Part shown: positions 22,178 through 30,411 of the stretch, in pieces
Position numbering within the stretch: the stretch's first letter is position 1
How the letters are laid out: every line of letters starts with the position of its first letter
Assembly (NCBI RefSeq): GCF_003837805.1
Contig: NZ_RQIT01000003.1
Location: forward strand, 186,001 to 250,000
Origin: Bradyrhizobium sp. RP6
GTDB taxonomy: Bacteria > Pseudomonadota > Alphaproteobacteria > Rhizobiales > Xanthobacteraceae
Reading direction: 5' to 3'
Length of the DNA stretch: 64,000 nucleotides
Notes under the pieces: generated by a model
Database searches by the model: none
What the model saw: the letters and a program-made list of their open reading frames with translations, nothing else
Told to the model about the DNA's origin: nothing
Position numbers and translations under genes: made by a program

Positions 22178-22807
22178 TCATCCCTTCGGCGGGGCCAGCG
22201 GCTGCACGATCTCCTTGAACGGGGCCAGTGCCTCGCAACGCTCGCTATGCGCCGCGAGCGCCGGATAGCGCGACGCATCGAACAGCTGCGGATGCGCTTC
22301 GCGGGTGAAGCGGACGACGCAAGCCACCGCGACGTCGGCATGACCGATACGATCACCCAGCCAGTACGGCGTCGTCACCCCGGCGCGCTCGGATTCCAGC
22401 ACCTTCAGCACGTCCGCAATCTGCGCCTGGCAGCGCTCGACCCACAGCGCGAGCTGCTCCTTCCGCAGCACGCGCTCGTAGAGCAGGCTGACCGCCTTGT
22501 CGCCGAGGCCGGAGGCGAGCGCGCAGATGCGCAGATGCCTGCGCCGTTCGGCACCGTCGCGCGGCAGCATCGCCCGCCCCTCGCCGACCAGCTCGTCGAG
22601 ACAATCTAGGATGATCGTGCTCTCGATCAGCGCCTCGCCGTCGTCGAGCACCAGGGTCGGCACGCGGCGCAGCGGATTGTACGGAGCGATCTTGTCGGCA
22701 TCGCCGAAGGTCGACCACGGCCTGTGCTCGAAGGCGAGCCCGTAGAGCCGCAGCGCAATCGCGACGCGGCGGACGAAGGGGGAATCATATTGGCCGATCA
22801 GGAACAT
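22178..22807 (-). CDS. Glutathione S-transferase family protein
   Basis: This is a cytosolic GST-fold protein of 209 residues. The thioredoxin-like N-terminal domain starts MFLIGQYDSPFVRRVAIALR, where Ser9 is at the usual catalytic position, and contains the cis-Pro and glutathione-binding segment RRVPTLVLDDGEALIESTII. The helical C-terminal domain includes WLGDRIGHADVAVACV, a typical GST hydrophobic core. The substrate is not predictable. It lies 132 bp downstream of the arsR-type regulator on the same strand, so the two may be cotranscribed. Confidence 0.88.
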   Translation of the reverse strand: MFLIGQYDSPFVRRVAIALRLYGLAFEHRPWSTFGDADKIAPYNPLRRVPTLVLDDGEALIESTIILDCLDELVGEGRAMLPRDGAERRRHLRICALASGLGDKAVSLLYERVLRKEQLALWVERCQAQIADVLKVLESERAGVTTPYWLGDRIGHADVAVACVVRFTREAHPQLFDASRYPALAAHSERCEALAPFKEIVQPLAPPKG

Positions 22808-22939
22808 GGTTCTCGCTCTTCTCGATCATTGAACAAGGCAGGGCCGGTCAGTCTCCACGATCAGCTCGGCGCGACGCAACAAAAATCTCGGAAATGGAGC
22901 ATTGCGCCGGCTGCAACGACGCCCGCGAAGGCCTTGCGC

Positions 22940-23242
22940 TCAAAGGCCGTCCTGGATCGAGCGCTTGATCGCGGCGATGGCGGTCTCGTTGCGCTTGTAC
23001 ATCGTCCACTGCTTGATCCGCTTGGCGCGCACCAGCTTGGCTGATGTCAGCACCCGCATGTGCTCGCTCAATGTGGGCGCGCTGACGCCGAGCTTTTCGG
23101 CGATCAGCAATCCGCAGACGCCGTCCTCGACCAGGTCGCCATCTTCCTGCTCGCGAAAATGCTTCCGCGGATCCCGCAGCCATTCCAGGATCTGCAGGCG
23201 GCGTTCGTTGGCGAGCGCGCGCAAGGCGACGGCAAATTTCAT
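22940..23242 (-). CDS. ArsR family winged-helix regulator
   Basis: This 100-residue transcription factor has an ArsR-type winged helix. MKFAVALRALANERRLQILE forms the first helices, and the recognition region is IAEKLGVSAPTLSEHMRVL near residues 46-64. No Cys-Val-Cys metal-binding motif of the ELCVC type is present, only a Cys at VCGL, so metal sensing is doubtful. The ATG abuts an inverted repeat and lacks a ribosome binding site, suggesting a leaderless or tightly autorepressed transcript. It is divergent from the threonine/serine dehydratase gene and may regulate it and the GST gene. Confidence 0.85.
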   Translation of the reverse strand: MKFAVALRALANERRLQILEWLRDPRKHFREQEDGDLVEDGVCGLLIAEKLGVSAPTLSEHMRVLTSAKLVRAKRIKQWTMYKRNETAIAAIKRSIQDGL

Positions 23243-23268
23243 TTAGCCATTTTGCTAATTACCTAATT
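23243..23268. promoter_or_regulatory. Candidate ArsR operator between divergent genes
   Basis: There are two adjacent inverted repeats: TTAGC-CATTTT-GCTAA (23243-23258) and AATTA-CC-TAATT (23257-23268). They begin directly at the ArsR start codon and end 37 bases before the dehydratase ATG. This is an AT-rich island in GC-rich DNA, the usual setting for a divergent-promoter operator. Confidence 0.55.
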
Positions 23269-23305
23269 GATGTCAACGCTTCCTTGCGCTATCCTGGACG
23301 ACATC

Positions 23306-24244
23306 ATGACAGCGACCATGGACATTACGCGGGCGCGGATTGCGGCGACCGAGCCGGTCATCCGTCCGCATATCAGGCGCACGCCGCTCGTTCAGGCCGA
23401 TCTCGCCCTGCCGGCCGCGCCCGTCACGTTCAAGCTTGAGATGCTGCAGCATTCCGGATCGTTCAAGGCGCGCGGCGCCTTCGCCAACCTGCTGCTGCGG
23501 CAGGTGCCGCAGGCCGGTGTCGTCGCCGCATCCGGCGGCAATCACGGCGCGGCTGTCGCCTATGCGGCGCAGCGGCTCGGCATGCCCGCCACGATCTTCG
23601 TGCCCGACATCACCTCGCCCGCCAAAGCCGAGCGGATCAGGGGATATGGCGCAAAGCTCGTGATCGCGGGCAGCCGCTACGCCGATGCGCTCGCCGCGAG
23701 CGAGGCGCATGTCGCGCTGACCGGCGCGCTGGCCGTCCATGCCTACGATCAGGCCGAAACCCTGCTCGGCCAGGGCAGCGTCGGACTGGAATTGGAGCAG
23801 GACGCGCCCGGCATCGACACGCTGCTGGTTGCGGTCGGCGGCGGCGGGCTGATCGGCGGCCTTGCGGCGTGGTACGCCGGCAGGACACGCATCGTTGCGG
23901 TCGAGCCGGAGCAATCGCCGACCCTGCATGCCGCGTTCGAGGCGGGCGCCCCGGTCGATGCGCCGGCTGGCGGCATCGCCGCCGACAGCCTTGCGCCGCG
24001 GCGTGTCGGCGAGCTGATGTTTCCGGTCGCACGGGCTCATGTCGAGCGCGTCGTCCTGGTCAGCGACGATGCGATCCGGCAGGCGCAGGCCGCGCTGTGG
24101 TCGCACTTGCGCCTCGTGGCCGAGCCCGGCGGCGCAGCTGCCTTTGCCGCGCTGCTGTCCGGCCGCTATCGTCCTTCACCTGCCGAGCGCGTCGCAGTTC
24201 TGGTCTGCGGCGCCAACACAACGGCGGTGAATTTCGATAGCTAA
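23306..24244 (+). CDS. PLP-dependent threonine/serine dehydratase
   Basis: This is a fold-type II pyridoxal-phosphate enzyme that deaminates threonine or serine. The Schiff-base lysine lies in SGSFKARGA (Lys at residue 54 from the ATG at 23306), SGGNHGAAVAYAA binds substrate and phosphate near residue 82, and VGGGGLIGGLAAW is the PLP-phosphate Gly loop near residue 180. The length of 312 matches the catabolic type without a C-terminal regulatory ACT domain. Other family members act as serine racemase or hydroxy-aspartate dehydratase, so the substrate is not certain. An in-frame ATG at 23318 is an alternative start. Confidence 0.87.
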   Translation: MTATMDITRARIAATEPVIRPHIRRTPLVQADLALPAAPVTFKLEMLQHSGSFKARGAFANLLLRQVPQAGVVAASGGNHGAAVAYAAQRLGMPATIFVPDITSPAKAERIRGYGAKLVIAGSRYADALAASEAHVALTGALAVHAYDQAETLLGQGSVGLELEQDAPGIDTLLVAVGGGGLIGGLAAWYAGRTRIVAVEPEQSPTLHAAFEAGAPVDAPAGGIAADSLAPRRVGELMFPVARAHVERVVLVSDDAIRQAQAALWSHLRLVAEPGGAAAFAALLSGRYRPSPAERVAVLVCGANTTAVNFDS

Positions 24245-24255
24245 GTGTGAATGAC

Positions 24256-24663
24256 ATGACGGGATTGCGCGGACTGATCCTGATATCGATCCTGCTGCCG
24301 ATGATCGTCGCCGCCCATGCCCAGGACCGCCTGATCGGCTTCCAGGCGCGGTCAAACAACATCGCCTGCCAGTTCTTCAGCGACAACGGTCAGGGCGTGC
24401 TCCGCTGCGACATCATGAACATGGACGCGCGCCCGCGCCGGCCCGCCGATTGCGAGCTCGACTGGGCCACACATTCGAGATGAGTGCTGCGGGGCGCATC
24501 TGCGCTGGCGACACCGTGATGGACGCTTCGCTGCCGGTGCTCGCCTATGGCGAGGTGTGGCAGCGCGGGGATTTACCTGCCGGTCGGAGCAGACCGGGCT
24601 GACGTGCTTCAATGCGATGCAACGGGGGTTCTCCTGGCGCGGGGAAAGCAGGGGCTGCTTTGA
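24256..24663 (+). pseudogene. DUF6636-type secreted protein, three frameshifts
   Basis: The first part reads as a signal peptide (GLRGLILISILLPMIVAAHA) followed by NNIACQFFSDNGQGVLRCDI and RRPADCELDW. The reading then has to move by one base three times: at the GGG run 24464-24466 (to GHTFEMSAAGRICAGDT), at the GGGG run 24567-24570 (to GFTCRSEQTGLTCFNAMQRG) and at CC 24633-24634 (to FSLARGKQGLL and a stop at 24661). Each change looks like one lost base. Restoring three bases gives exactly 136 codons plus stop, the normal size of this family with its paired cysteines. It is either a real pseudogene or a stretch with sequencing errors in short homopolymers. Confidence 0.75.
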
Positions 24664-24803
24664 GACAGAAGAGCTGAAAGCCTTCCTGCGGAGCGTCGGC
24701 GGAGGCAATGAAATCGTGCCCTTGACTGATGAGGATCGACCGGATTGGGAAGGACGGTCTCCGGCGCGACATGGACGCCGCAACCAGACCATATTTCATG
24801 CGC

Positions 24804-26154
24804 TCATCGATCGGCGGGAAGCAGGAAAAGTGCTGCAAGGACGCCCAAGACTGCTGTTGACGCCGCGGTAGCAAAGATGGCCTCGAAGGCTTGCCCGCCA
24901 CCAACTACGGCCAGCGCAGCGATCCCAAGCGCGAAGCCACCCTGCCGCGCCACGATCGTCATGGCAGAGGCCATGCCGGAACGGTCTGGCGGGACGAGCG
25001 CAAGCATGGCACCCGAAAGTTGCGGGTGGGCGAGCGCCGCTCCGCTGCCGATCGCGACCATGCCCGCGAGCATAAGGCCGAGGGTCTCGGCCGTATCTGT
25101 ACGCCGGAGCGATGCAAATAAGAGGAGATTACCGACGGCGAGCATCGCGAAAGAATGCGCGAAGTGCCAGCGCCAACCGATGCGCATGACGAGGTAGCCG
25201 CCAATTGGCGGCACGATCAGCATCGGCGCCGTTGCGGCGAGCAGCGCGAGCCCAGTACGATTGGCTTGCCACCCGAATGCGCTCTGCAGCGCTGGCGGCA
25301 GATAGACAAGGATGGCCCAGTAGCTGACGGAGACCGCAATCAGCAGCAGGCCGACACCGATCATCGCGGGTGTCCCGAACACGGTCGGGTCGAGGAGCGG
25401 CACGGCGCGCCGACGCTGTTGCAGGGCGAATCCTGCCAACAGCAGAAGTGCCGCGCCGCCGAGGCTCGCAGCACCAATCATGTCGGCGCGTATACGCAAC
25501 GTGGCGTCAATCAGTAGCGCAAGTACCATCGTCAACAGGCCGGCGCCGGCAATATCGAGCGCGCTTCTCCACGGCCTGGCTCTCCGCCACGAGCCGCGGC
25601 ACCACAATGATCAGAGCCACGCAGAACGGCATGTTGATGAAGAAGATCCAGCGCCACCCGGTCCAAGCCGTGATCACGCCACCGAGCGTCGGCCCTACGG
25701 CCATCCCAACACCGGAGACGACTCCCAACAAGGCGAACACACGCGCTCTGACGGCGGCATCCGGGAAGGCGCTGGCGACGAGCGCCAAGGCGCCTGTGAC
25801 GACGAAGGCTGCGCCAATCCCTTGCAGACCTCGGGCGAGCCACAACGACGGACCGTTCCACGCAAGGCCGCAAGCAAGGGAAGCGACAAGGAAGATCGCA
25901 TTGCCGGTCAGCAAAGCGCGGCGGCGGCCGAAGCGATCGGCGATTGCCCCAGCCGCCAGCAGCATGCCCGTGAAGGCAAGCGAATATGCATCGATTACCC
26001 ACGCCGTCGCGGCCATGCCAAAGCCGAGGGTATGCTCCATCGCCGGCAGCGCAATGACGACGGCGGTGACGTCGAGATTCGTGAAGAATGCACCGAGGCC
26101 GAGCGTCAGGGCAACGGAAAGATCACGAGCGGATAGCGAGGGTGCCGTCTTCAC
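24804..26154 (-). pseudogene. DHA2-type MFS multidrug exporter, one frameshift
   Basis: The N-terminal half, starting at a GTG at 26154 (VKTAPSLSARDLSVALTLGL), carries the MFS signature GAIADRFGRRRALLTGN and the DHA2 motif C region VSGVGMAVGPTLGGVITAWT. It runs out of frame after VPRLVAESQ near 25577. The C-terminal half then continues in another frame as PWRSALDIAGAGLLTMVLAL through LAALFLLPADR. Removing one base from the GG of CAGGCC rejoins the halves into 449 residues, a plausible length for this exporter. It is divergent from a LysR gene that is also broken. AAGAGG upstream of the GTG could be its ribosome binding site. Confidence 0.8.
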
Positions 26155-26274
26155 AAATCCTCTTCCGATAAGTGCCGCGCAGAAGCGCTGCGATGCCCGC
26201 TGGTTATCATCGGTATGCGCTCGTGGCGTATGCCGAGTGTTCAACTCAGCATGAATCTCCTTCATAATGCCGGC

Positions 26275-27190
26275 ATGACCGCCCAACCTCCATTCGATGC
26301 CCTGATTGCCTTCGAAGCCGTGCACCGGCTCGGCAGCGTCACCGCTGCAGCAAGCGACCTCGGCGTGACGCAGAGCGCAGTGAGCCACCGGTTGCGCCGG
26401 GCTGGAAGACTTTATGGGTTTGCCACTGCTGATGCGGACTTCGGGCGGCATGCGGCCGACGCCCGCCGGCGAGGCGCTTGCATCCGGTCTCGCAGAACTC
26501 CTCACCGGCCTCGGAGAGCTACGCGCGCGATGCCGCGCTGCGGCCAGCGATGGCCCACTACGCGTCGGCGTCAGCACGGCGCTTGCGGACTATTGGCTCG
26601 TCGCACGCCTGCCGATGTTCAAGGCCCCATCGACGCCGATCGAACTGATCATCGTCGAGAGCACGGCGCAAGCGATTCACCTCGATCTCGACATCACGAT
26701 CCATTGGCTCCTCGAGGGCGAGGCACGCGAGACCTCGACGCAGCGCGTGCTGTTCCGCGAGCAGGTCTTCCCCGTTTGCCACGCGCGACTATTGCCGTCC
26801 GCGCCGCTCGACAACCCGATGCGCATTGCCGCGCTGCCGCTGATCCATAAGGGAGCTGGCGAAGACGCGAACGCGGGAACGGAGTGGTCCTGGTCGACGT
26901 GGTTCGCGCGGCTTGGCCTCAACGCGCCGCCGCCGGTTGGACTACGTTACGCCAACATGGCGACAGCGATCGGTGCCGCACTTCAAGGCAGTGGCGTCGT
27001 GCTAACGCGCTCACTCCTCGTGCGCGACGCGCTCACCGACGGCCGCCTCGTGCGCGTGCTGCCTGAGACCTGGGACATGCCGTCGACGAAGGTACACCTC
27101 GTGCGCTGGCCCGCGGTCTTGGCAAGTGATGCTCGGGTGAAGGCATTCGTTACATGGCTCTTGGACGAAGCCGACTCATGCGTCCAATAG
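26275..27190 (+). pseudogene. LysR-family regulator, one frameshift
   Basis: The helix-turn-helix is intact: FDALIAFEAVHRLGSVTAAA followed by SDLGVTQSAVSHRLRR. The frame then breaks at a GGG run (26399-26401). One extra G separates it from the continuation LEDFMGLPLLMRTSGGMRPT and the full substrate-binding domain, which runs to 27190. Deleting one base gives 304 residues, the standard LysR length. The ligand domain resembles GcvA-type regulators (TEWSWSTWFARLGLN, GSGVVLTRSLLV). As read, it encodes only a truncated DNA-binding domain. It is divergent from the frameshifted MFS exporter, which it probably once controlled. Confidence 0.82.
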
Positions 27191-27245
27191 GAAGGCCCGC
27201 CCGGCACCCTCGCACGTTGGTGTGCTGACTGCCGCGTCGGCACGG

Positions 27246-27388
27246 CGTCGTTGTGAGCACAGCGACTCTGCGTCGTAGCTTAGCGCGGGAAGCAATGAAG
27301 AATCTCTTTCGGCAATACGAATCTGGATTGCTTCGCGGAGCCTGTCATCGGGCCGCGCTCTGCGCGGACCCGTTGGCTCGCAATGACG
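27246..27388. repeat. Intergenic repeat, family B (diverged copy)
   Basis: The left end GTCGTTGTGAGCACAGCGAC is a mutated form of the CGTCATTGCGAGCGCAGCGA end seen elsewhere. The right part (GATTGCTTCGCGGAGCC, then CGCGGACCCGTTGGCTCGC and AATGACG) is nearly identical to the copy at 57226-57349. It lies between the LysR pseudogene and the GNAT gene and accounts for that spacer. Confidence 0.8.
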
Positions 27389-27407
27389 GTGTAGAGCCGG
27401 CTGCATG

Positions 27408-28001
27408 CTATTCGATGATCGGTACATGCCGCGCCGCATCGCGCGGCGCGGTGCCGTCGAGGCGCGGGTCAGTGGCGATCTCGATCTGGCGGCGGAACGG
27501 GCGGAAGCCGGAGCGCTGGTAGAAGGCGACGGCGGAGGGATGGTCGAAGGTGCAGGTGTGCACCCAGACACGGTGCACATCGCGTGACCACGCAATCTCC
27601 AGCGCGCGGTTCATCAGGAAGCGGGCGGCGCCGGTGCCGATCAAGGGTGCGGTGACGCCGAAATAGACCAGCTCGCATTGGCCGGGCTCGCGGAAGTCGA
27701 GCTCGAGCAGGCCTTCGTCGCGGCCGTCGAGGGCGAGGGCGTAGACTTCGATTCCCGGCGCGTGGATGATTGCGGCGAGCTCTGCATCGGTCATGCGGGC
27801 GCGCGAGAACCACAGCCAGTCCTCGCCGACGCGGCGGAGGATGTCGCGGTACCAGGGAAGCGCGGGGGCGTCGACCTTGCGCAGGGTCCAGTTGCCGGGG
27901 GGATCGTCACGGCGTGCCGGCGGCGCGGTCATCTCCAGATGGGTGACAACGGCGGCGATCTTGCCGTCGGGGACGTCGGAATAACCGTCGGGGAGGATCA
28001 T
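27408..28001 (-). CDS. GNAT family N-acetyltransferase
   Basis: This acetyl-CoA-dependent acetyltransferase is about 197 residues from the ATG at 28001, which has GGAG 9 bases upstream; a GTG at 28016 is an alternative. The GNAT fold is visible in the second half: LELDFREPGQCELVYFGVTA, then the acetyl-CoA-binding loop at LIGTGAARFLMNRALEIAWS, then HTCTFDHPSAVAFYQRSGFR near the C-terminus. The acceptor substrate cannot be predicted. It has repeats on both sides and no operon partner. Confidence 0.85.
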   Translation of the reverse strand: MILPDGYSDVPDGKIAAVVTHLEMTAPPARRDDPPGNWTLRKVDAPALPWYRDILRRVGEDWLWFSRARMTDAELAAIIHAPGIEVYALALDGRDEGLLELDFREPGQCELVYFGVTAPLIGTGAARFLMNRALEIAWSRDVHRVWVHTCTFDHPSAVAFYQRSGFRPFRRQIEIATDPRLDGTAPRDAARHVPIIE

Positions 28002-28059
28002 GCTTGGTTGCTCCACGTCATCGCGAGGAATGCGAGAACTATCGCTACACGCTCCGTTG

Positions 28060-28205
28060 TCGTCCCGGACAAGCGAGCATAGCGAGCGCTGATCCGGGAC
28101 CCATAGCCACAGGGAGTGGTTTGGCGAAGACTCTGAGTGCGGTACTGTTACCGCAGTCTCTGGATAGATTCCGCGGTATGGGTCCCGGCGTTCGCCGGGA
28201 CGACG
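28060..28205. repeat. Intergenic repeat, family E (copy 1)
   Basis: The element is bounded by TCGTCCCGGACAAGCGAGC on the left and GGCGTTCGCCGGGACGAC on the right, which are inverted relative to each other (GTCGTCCCGG). Inner blocks GATCCGGGACCCATA and TATGGGTCCCGG also form an inverted pair. It fills the spacer between the GNAT gene and glpK. A related element is at 32501-32599. Confidence 0.75.
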
Positions 28206-28223
28206 GCGTGGATAGATCCGTGC

Positions 28224-29729
28224 CTACCCCTCCCCCTCGTCGCTCGCGAGCACGCCCTTCACCGCGCGCGCCCACCCCGCGAGCTTCCGCTCGCGCGTCG
28301 CCTGGCTCATGTTCGGCTTGAAGCGATGCTCGAGGCGCCAGTTGTCGGCGAACTTGGTCGGTTCGGGATAGACGCCGGCGTTGAGGCCGGCGAGGTAGGC
28401 GGCGCCCAGCGCCGTGGTCTCCTGGATCACGGGGCGATCGACCGGTGCGTCCAGGAGATCGGCGAGACGCTGCATGGTCCAGTCGGACGCGGTCATGCCG
28501 CCGTCGACGCGGAGCACGACGCTGGCGGTTTCCGAGCTCGGCCAGTCCGCGCGCATCGCGGCCCAGAGGTCGAAGGTCTGGTAGCAGACGCTCTCCAGCG
28601 CGGCATGGGCGAGCTCGGCCGGGCCGGTGTTGCGGGTGAGGCCGAACAGCGCGCCGCGCACGCGCGGATTCCAGTAGGGCGCGCCCATGCCGACGAAGGC
28701 CGGCACGAGATAGACGCTCTGCATGGAGTCCGACTGATCGGCGAGCGGGCCGGTCTCGGCGGCGTGCTTGATGATGCCGAGGCCGTCGCGCAGCCATTGC
28801 ACAGCGGAGCCGGCGACGAAGATCGAGCCTTCCAGCGCGTAGGTGCGTTTGCCCTCGAGCTGATAGGCGACGGTGGTGAGCAGCTTGTTCTTGGAGACCA
28901 CGGGCGTGGTGCCGGTGTTGAGCAAGGCGAAGCAGCCGGTGCCGTAGGTGGACTTCATCATGCCCGGGCGGAAGCAGGCCTGGCCGATGGTGGCGGCCTG
29001 CTGGTCGCCGGCGATGCCTGATATCGCGATGGGGCCGCCGAACAGGTCGGGCGTGCTCTCGCCGAAGCGGGCGGAAGAGTCCTTCACCTCGGGCAGCATC
29101 GAGCGCGGCACGCCGATGATCTCCAGCAGCTCGTCGTCCCACTGGCCGGTGTGGATGTTGAACAGCAGCGTACGCGAGGCATTGGTGGCGTCGGTGGCGT
29201 GCACCTTGCCGCCGGTGAGGCGCCACAGCAGGTAGCAATCGATGGTGCCGAACATGAGCTCGCCGCGCGCGGCGCGGGCGCGGGCTCCGGGAACGTGATC
29301 GAGGATCCAGGCGACCTTGGTGCCGGAGAAATAGGGATCGATGATCAGGCCGGTCTTCTGCGAGATCACGCCCTCGCGGCCGTCGGCTTTCAGTTTGGCG
29401 CAGATGTCGGCGGTGCGGCGGTCCTGCCAGACGATGGCGCGGTGCACGGCCTGGCCGGTGGCGCGGTCCCACACCACGGTGGTCTCGCGCTGGTTGGTGA
29501 TGCCGATCGCGGCGATATCCTTTGCGGTGATGCCGGCGTGCTCGATCGCCTCACGGCAGACCATCACGGTCGAGGTCCAGATGTCCTCAGGCTCGTGCTC
29601 GACCCAGCCCGAGGCCGGAAAGTGCTGCGGAAACTCGGCCTGCGCCTTCGCCGCGATGGAGATGTCGCCGCGAAACACGATCGCGCGCGATGAGGTGGTG
29701 CCCTGGTCGATGGCGAGGACGAAAGACAT
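28224..29729 (-). CDS. glpK: Glycerol kinase
   Basis: GlpK phosphorylates glycerol to glycerol 3-phosphate with ATP in the cytosol. The FGGY-family N-terminus [20 protein letters not shown] binds phosphate. WQDRRT near residue 100 and the glycerol-site segment near [16 protein letters not shown] (about 255) are characteristic, and [20 protein letters not shown] (about 405) is the FGGY signature 2 region. The length of 501 is standard. No glpF, glpD or glpR lies next to it, so it appears to be a single gene bounded by intergenic repeats. Confidence 0.95.
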   Translation of the reverse strand: MSFVLAIDQGTTSSRAIVFRGDISIAAKAQAEFPQHFPASGWVEHEPEDIWTSTVMVCREAIEHAGITAKDIAAIGITNQRETTVVWDRATGQAVHRAIVWQDRRTADICAKLKADGREGVISQKTGLIIDPYFSGTKVAWILDHVPGARARAARGELMFGTIDCYLLWRLTGGKVHATDATNASRTLLFNIHTGQWDDELLEIIGVPRSMLPEVKDSSARFGESTPDLFGGPIAISGIAGDQQAATIGQACFRPGMMKSTYGTGCFALLNTGTTPVVSKNKLLTTVAYQLEGKRTYALEGSIFVAGSAVQWLRDGLGIIKHAAETGPLADQSDSMQSVYLVPAFVGMGAPYWNPRVRGALFGLTRNTGPAELAHAALESVCYQTFDLWAAMRADWPSSETASVVLRVDGGMTASDWTMQRLADLLDAPVDRPVIQETTALGAAYLAGLNAGVYPEPTKFADNWRLEHRFKPNMSQATRERKLAGWARAVKGVLASDEGEG

Positions 29730-29820
29730 GGCGGCTACCTTGGCGTTGTTCCCCCGGGGGGCACGTTTGATTGAGGCAGAGAAAACGGGATTGCCGGCCA
29801 GAGGTCAAGGCGTGCGCGGC

Positions 29821-29870
29821 AGGCGCTTTCTTACCCTCCCCCTCCAAGGGAAGGGTAAGAAAGGCGCCTC
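29821..29870. terminator. Perfect-arm palindrome, terminator-like repeat remnant
   Basis: AGGCGCTTTCTTACCCT and its near-complement AGGGTAAGAAAGGCGCCT flank a short C-rich centre. It lies directly after the stop codon of the DUF559 gene (minus strand) and before glpK. CTTACCCT is also the terminal sequence of repeat family C, so this may be a short internal-deletion derivative acting as a terminator. Confidence 0.55.
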
Positions 29871-29874
29871 TCGA

Positions 29875-30282
29875 TTACGTTGGCGTTTTTCGCTTGCGCC
29901 GGTGAGCGAGGTGCATCGTTTCCGACGCGCGCGTGCCGTAGAGCTCAACATAGATCCGCTCCGTCACCGCGGTCAGATCGTTTGAGAGCTCCGAATTCCA
30001 GAAGCGGATGACGCGATAGCCTTCGTTCTCGAGCCAGCGTTGACGTTCGAGATCGTGGACGGCCGTAGCGTCTTCGTTGTGGTGCCCGCCGTCGAGTTCG
30101 ATGATGAGGCGCTTGGCCGGGCAGAAGAAATCGACGACGTACGGGCCGATCGGTGCCTGGCGGCGGAAGTGTGAGCCTTCCATCGGAAGTTCTTTGAGGG
30201 CACGCCACAGTATCCGTTCATGCGGTGTCGTGTTGGCCCGCAGCTTCTTTGCGGCAGCACGTCGGATTGATGTTGAGACCAT
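29875..30282 (-). CDS. DUF559 (Vsr-like) endonuclease-domain protein
   Basis: This small protein of about 135 residues has the DUF559 fold, related to the very-short-patch-repair endonuclease. The family blocks are clear: RANTTPHERILWRALKEL, then FRRQAPIGPYVVDFFCPAKR, then LIIELDGGHH, and RVIRFWNSEL near the C-terminus; the Asp/Glu/His residues in these are the presumed nuclease centre. The ATG at 30282 (MVSTSIRRAAAKKLR) is preferred over a start at 30330, which would translate part of a repeat. No methyltransferase or restriction partner is nearby. Biological role unknown. Confidence 0.82.
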   Translation of the reverse strand: MVSTSIRRAAAKKLRANTTPHERILWRALKELPMEGSHFRRQAPIGPYVVDFFCPAKRLIIELDGGHHNEDATAVHDLERQRWLENEGYRVIRFWNSELSNDLTAVTERIYVELYGTRASETMHLAHRRKRKTPT

Positions 30283-30295
30283 TGCTATGGCTTCA

Positions 30296-30373
30296 TCCCA
30301 CCCCGCCCGCGCTTCGCGCGAGCGTCCCACGGGCGAGCTATGCTCGTCCCGGACCCCTCCAGGGAGGGTGAAG
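30296..30373. repeat. Partial/rearranged repeat with family C end
   Basis: CCCACCCCGCCCGCGCTTCG matches the inner right part of family C and CCCCTCCAGGGAGGGTGAAG its terminus, but about 30 bases between them (GGGCGAGCTATGCTCGTCCC region) differ. It lies upstream of the DUF559 gene and before the SDR gene. Confidence 0.6.
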
Positions 30374-30411
30374 TGAAGCGTGCGCGCGGCACAATTGCAA
30401 GTGGTGTTGCG

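Noticed and set aside
22808..22939. Small gene between the GST and ArsR genes
   Set aside because: No credible start or codon pattern; probably leader or spacer of the same transcript.
24664..24803. Extra gene between the DUF6636 pseudogene and the MFS pseudogene
   Set aside because: Open frames here are continuations of the shifted frames; no start, ribosome binding site or domain is visible.
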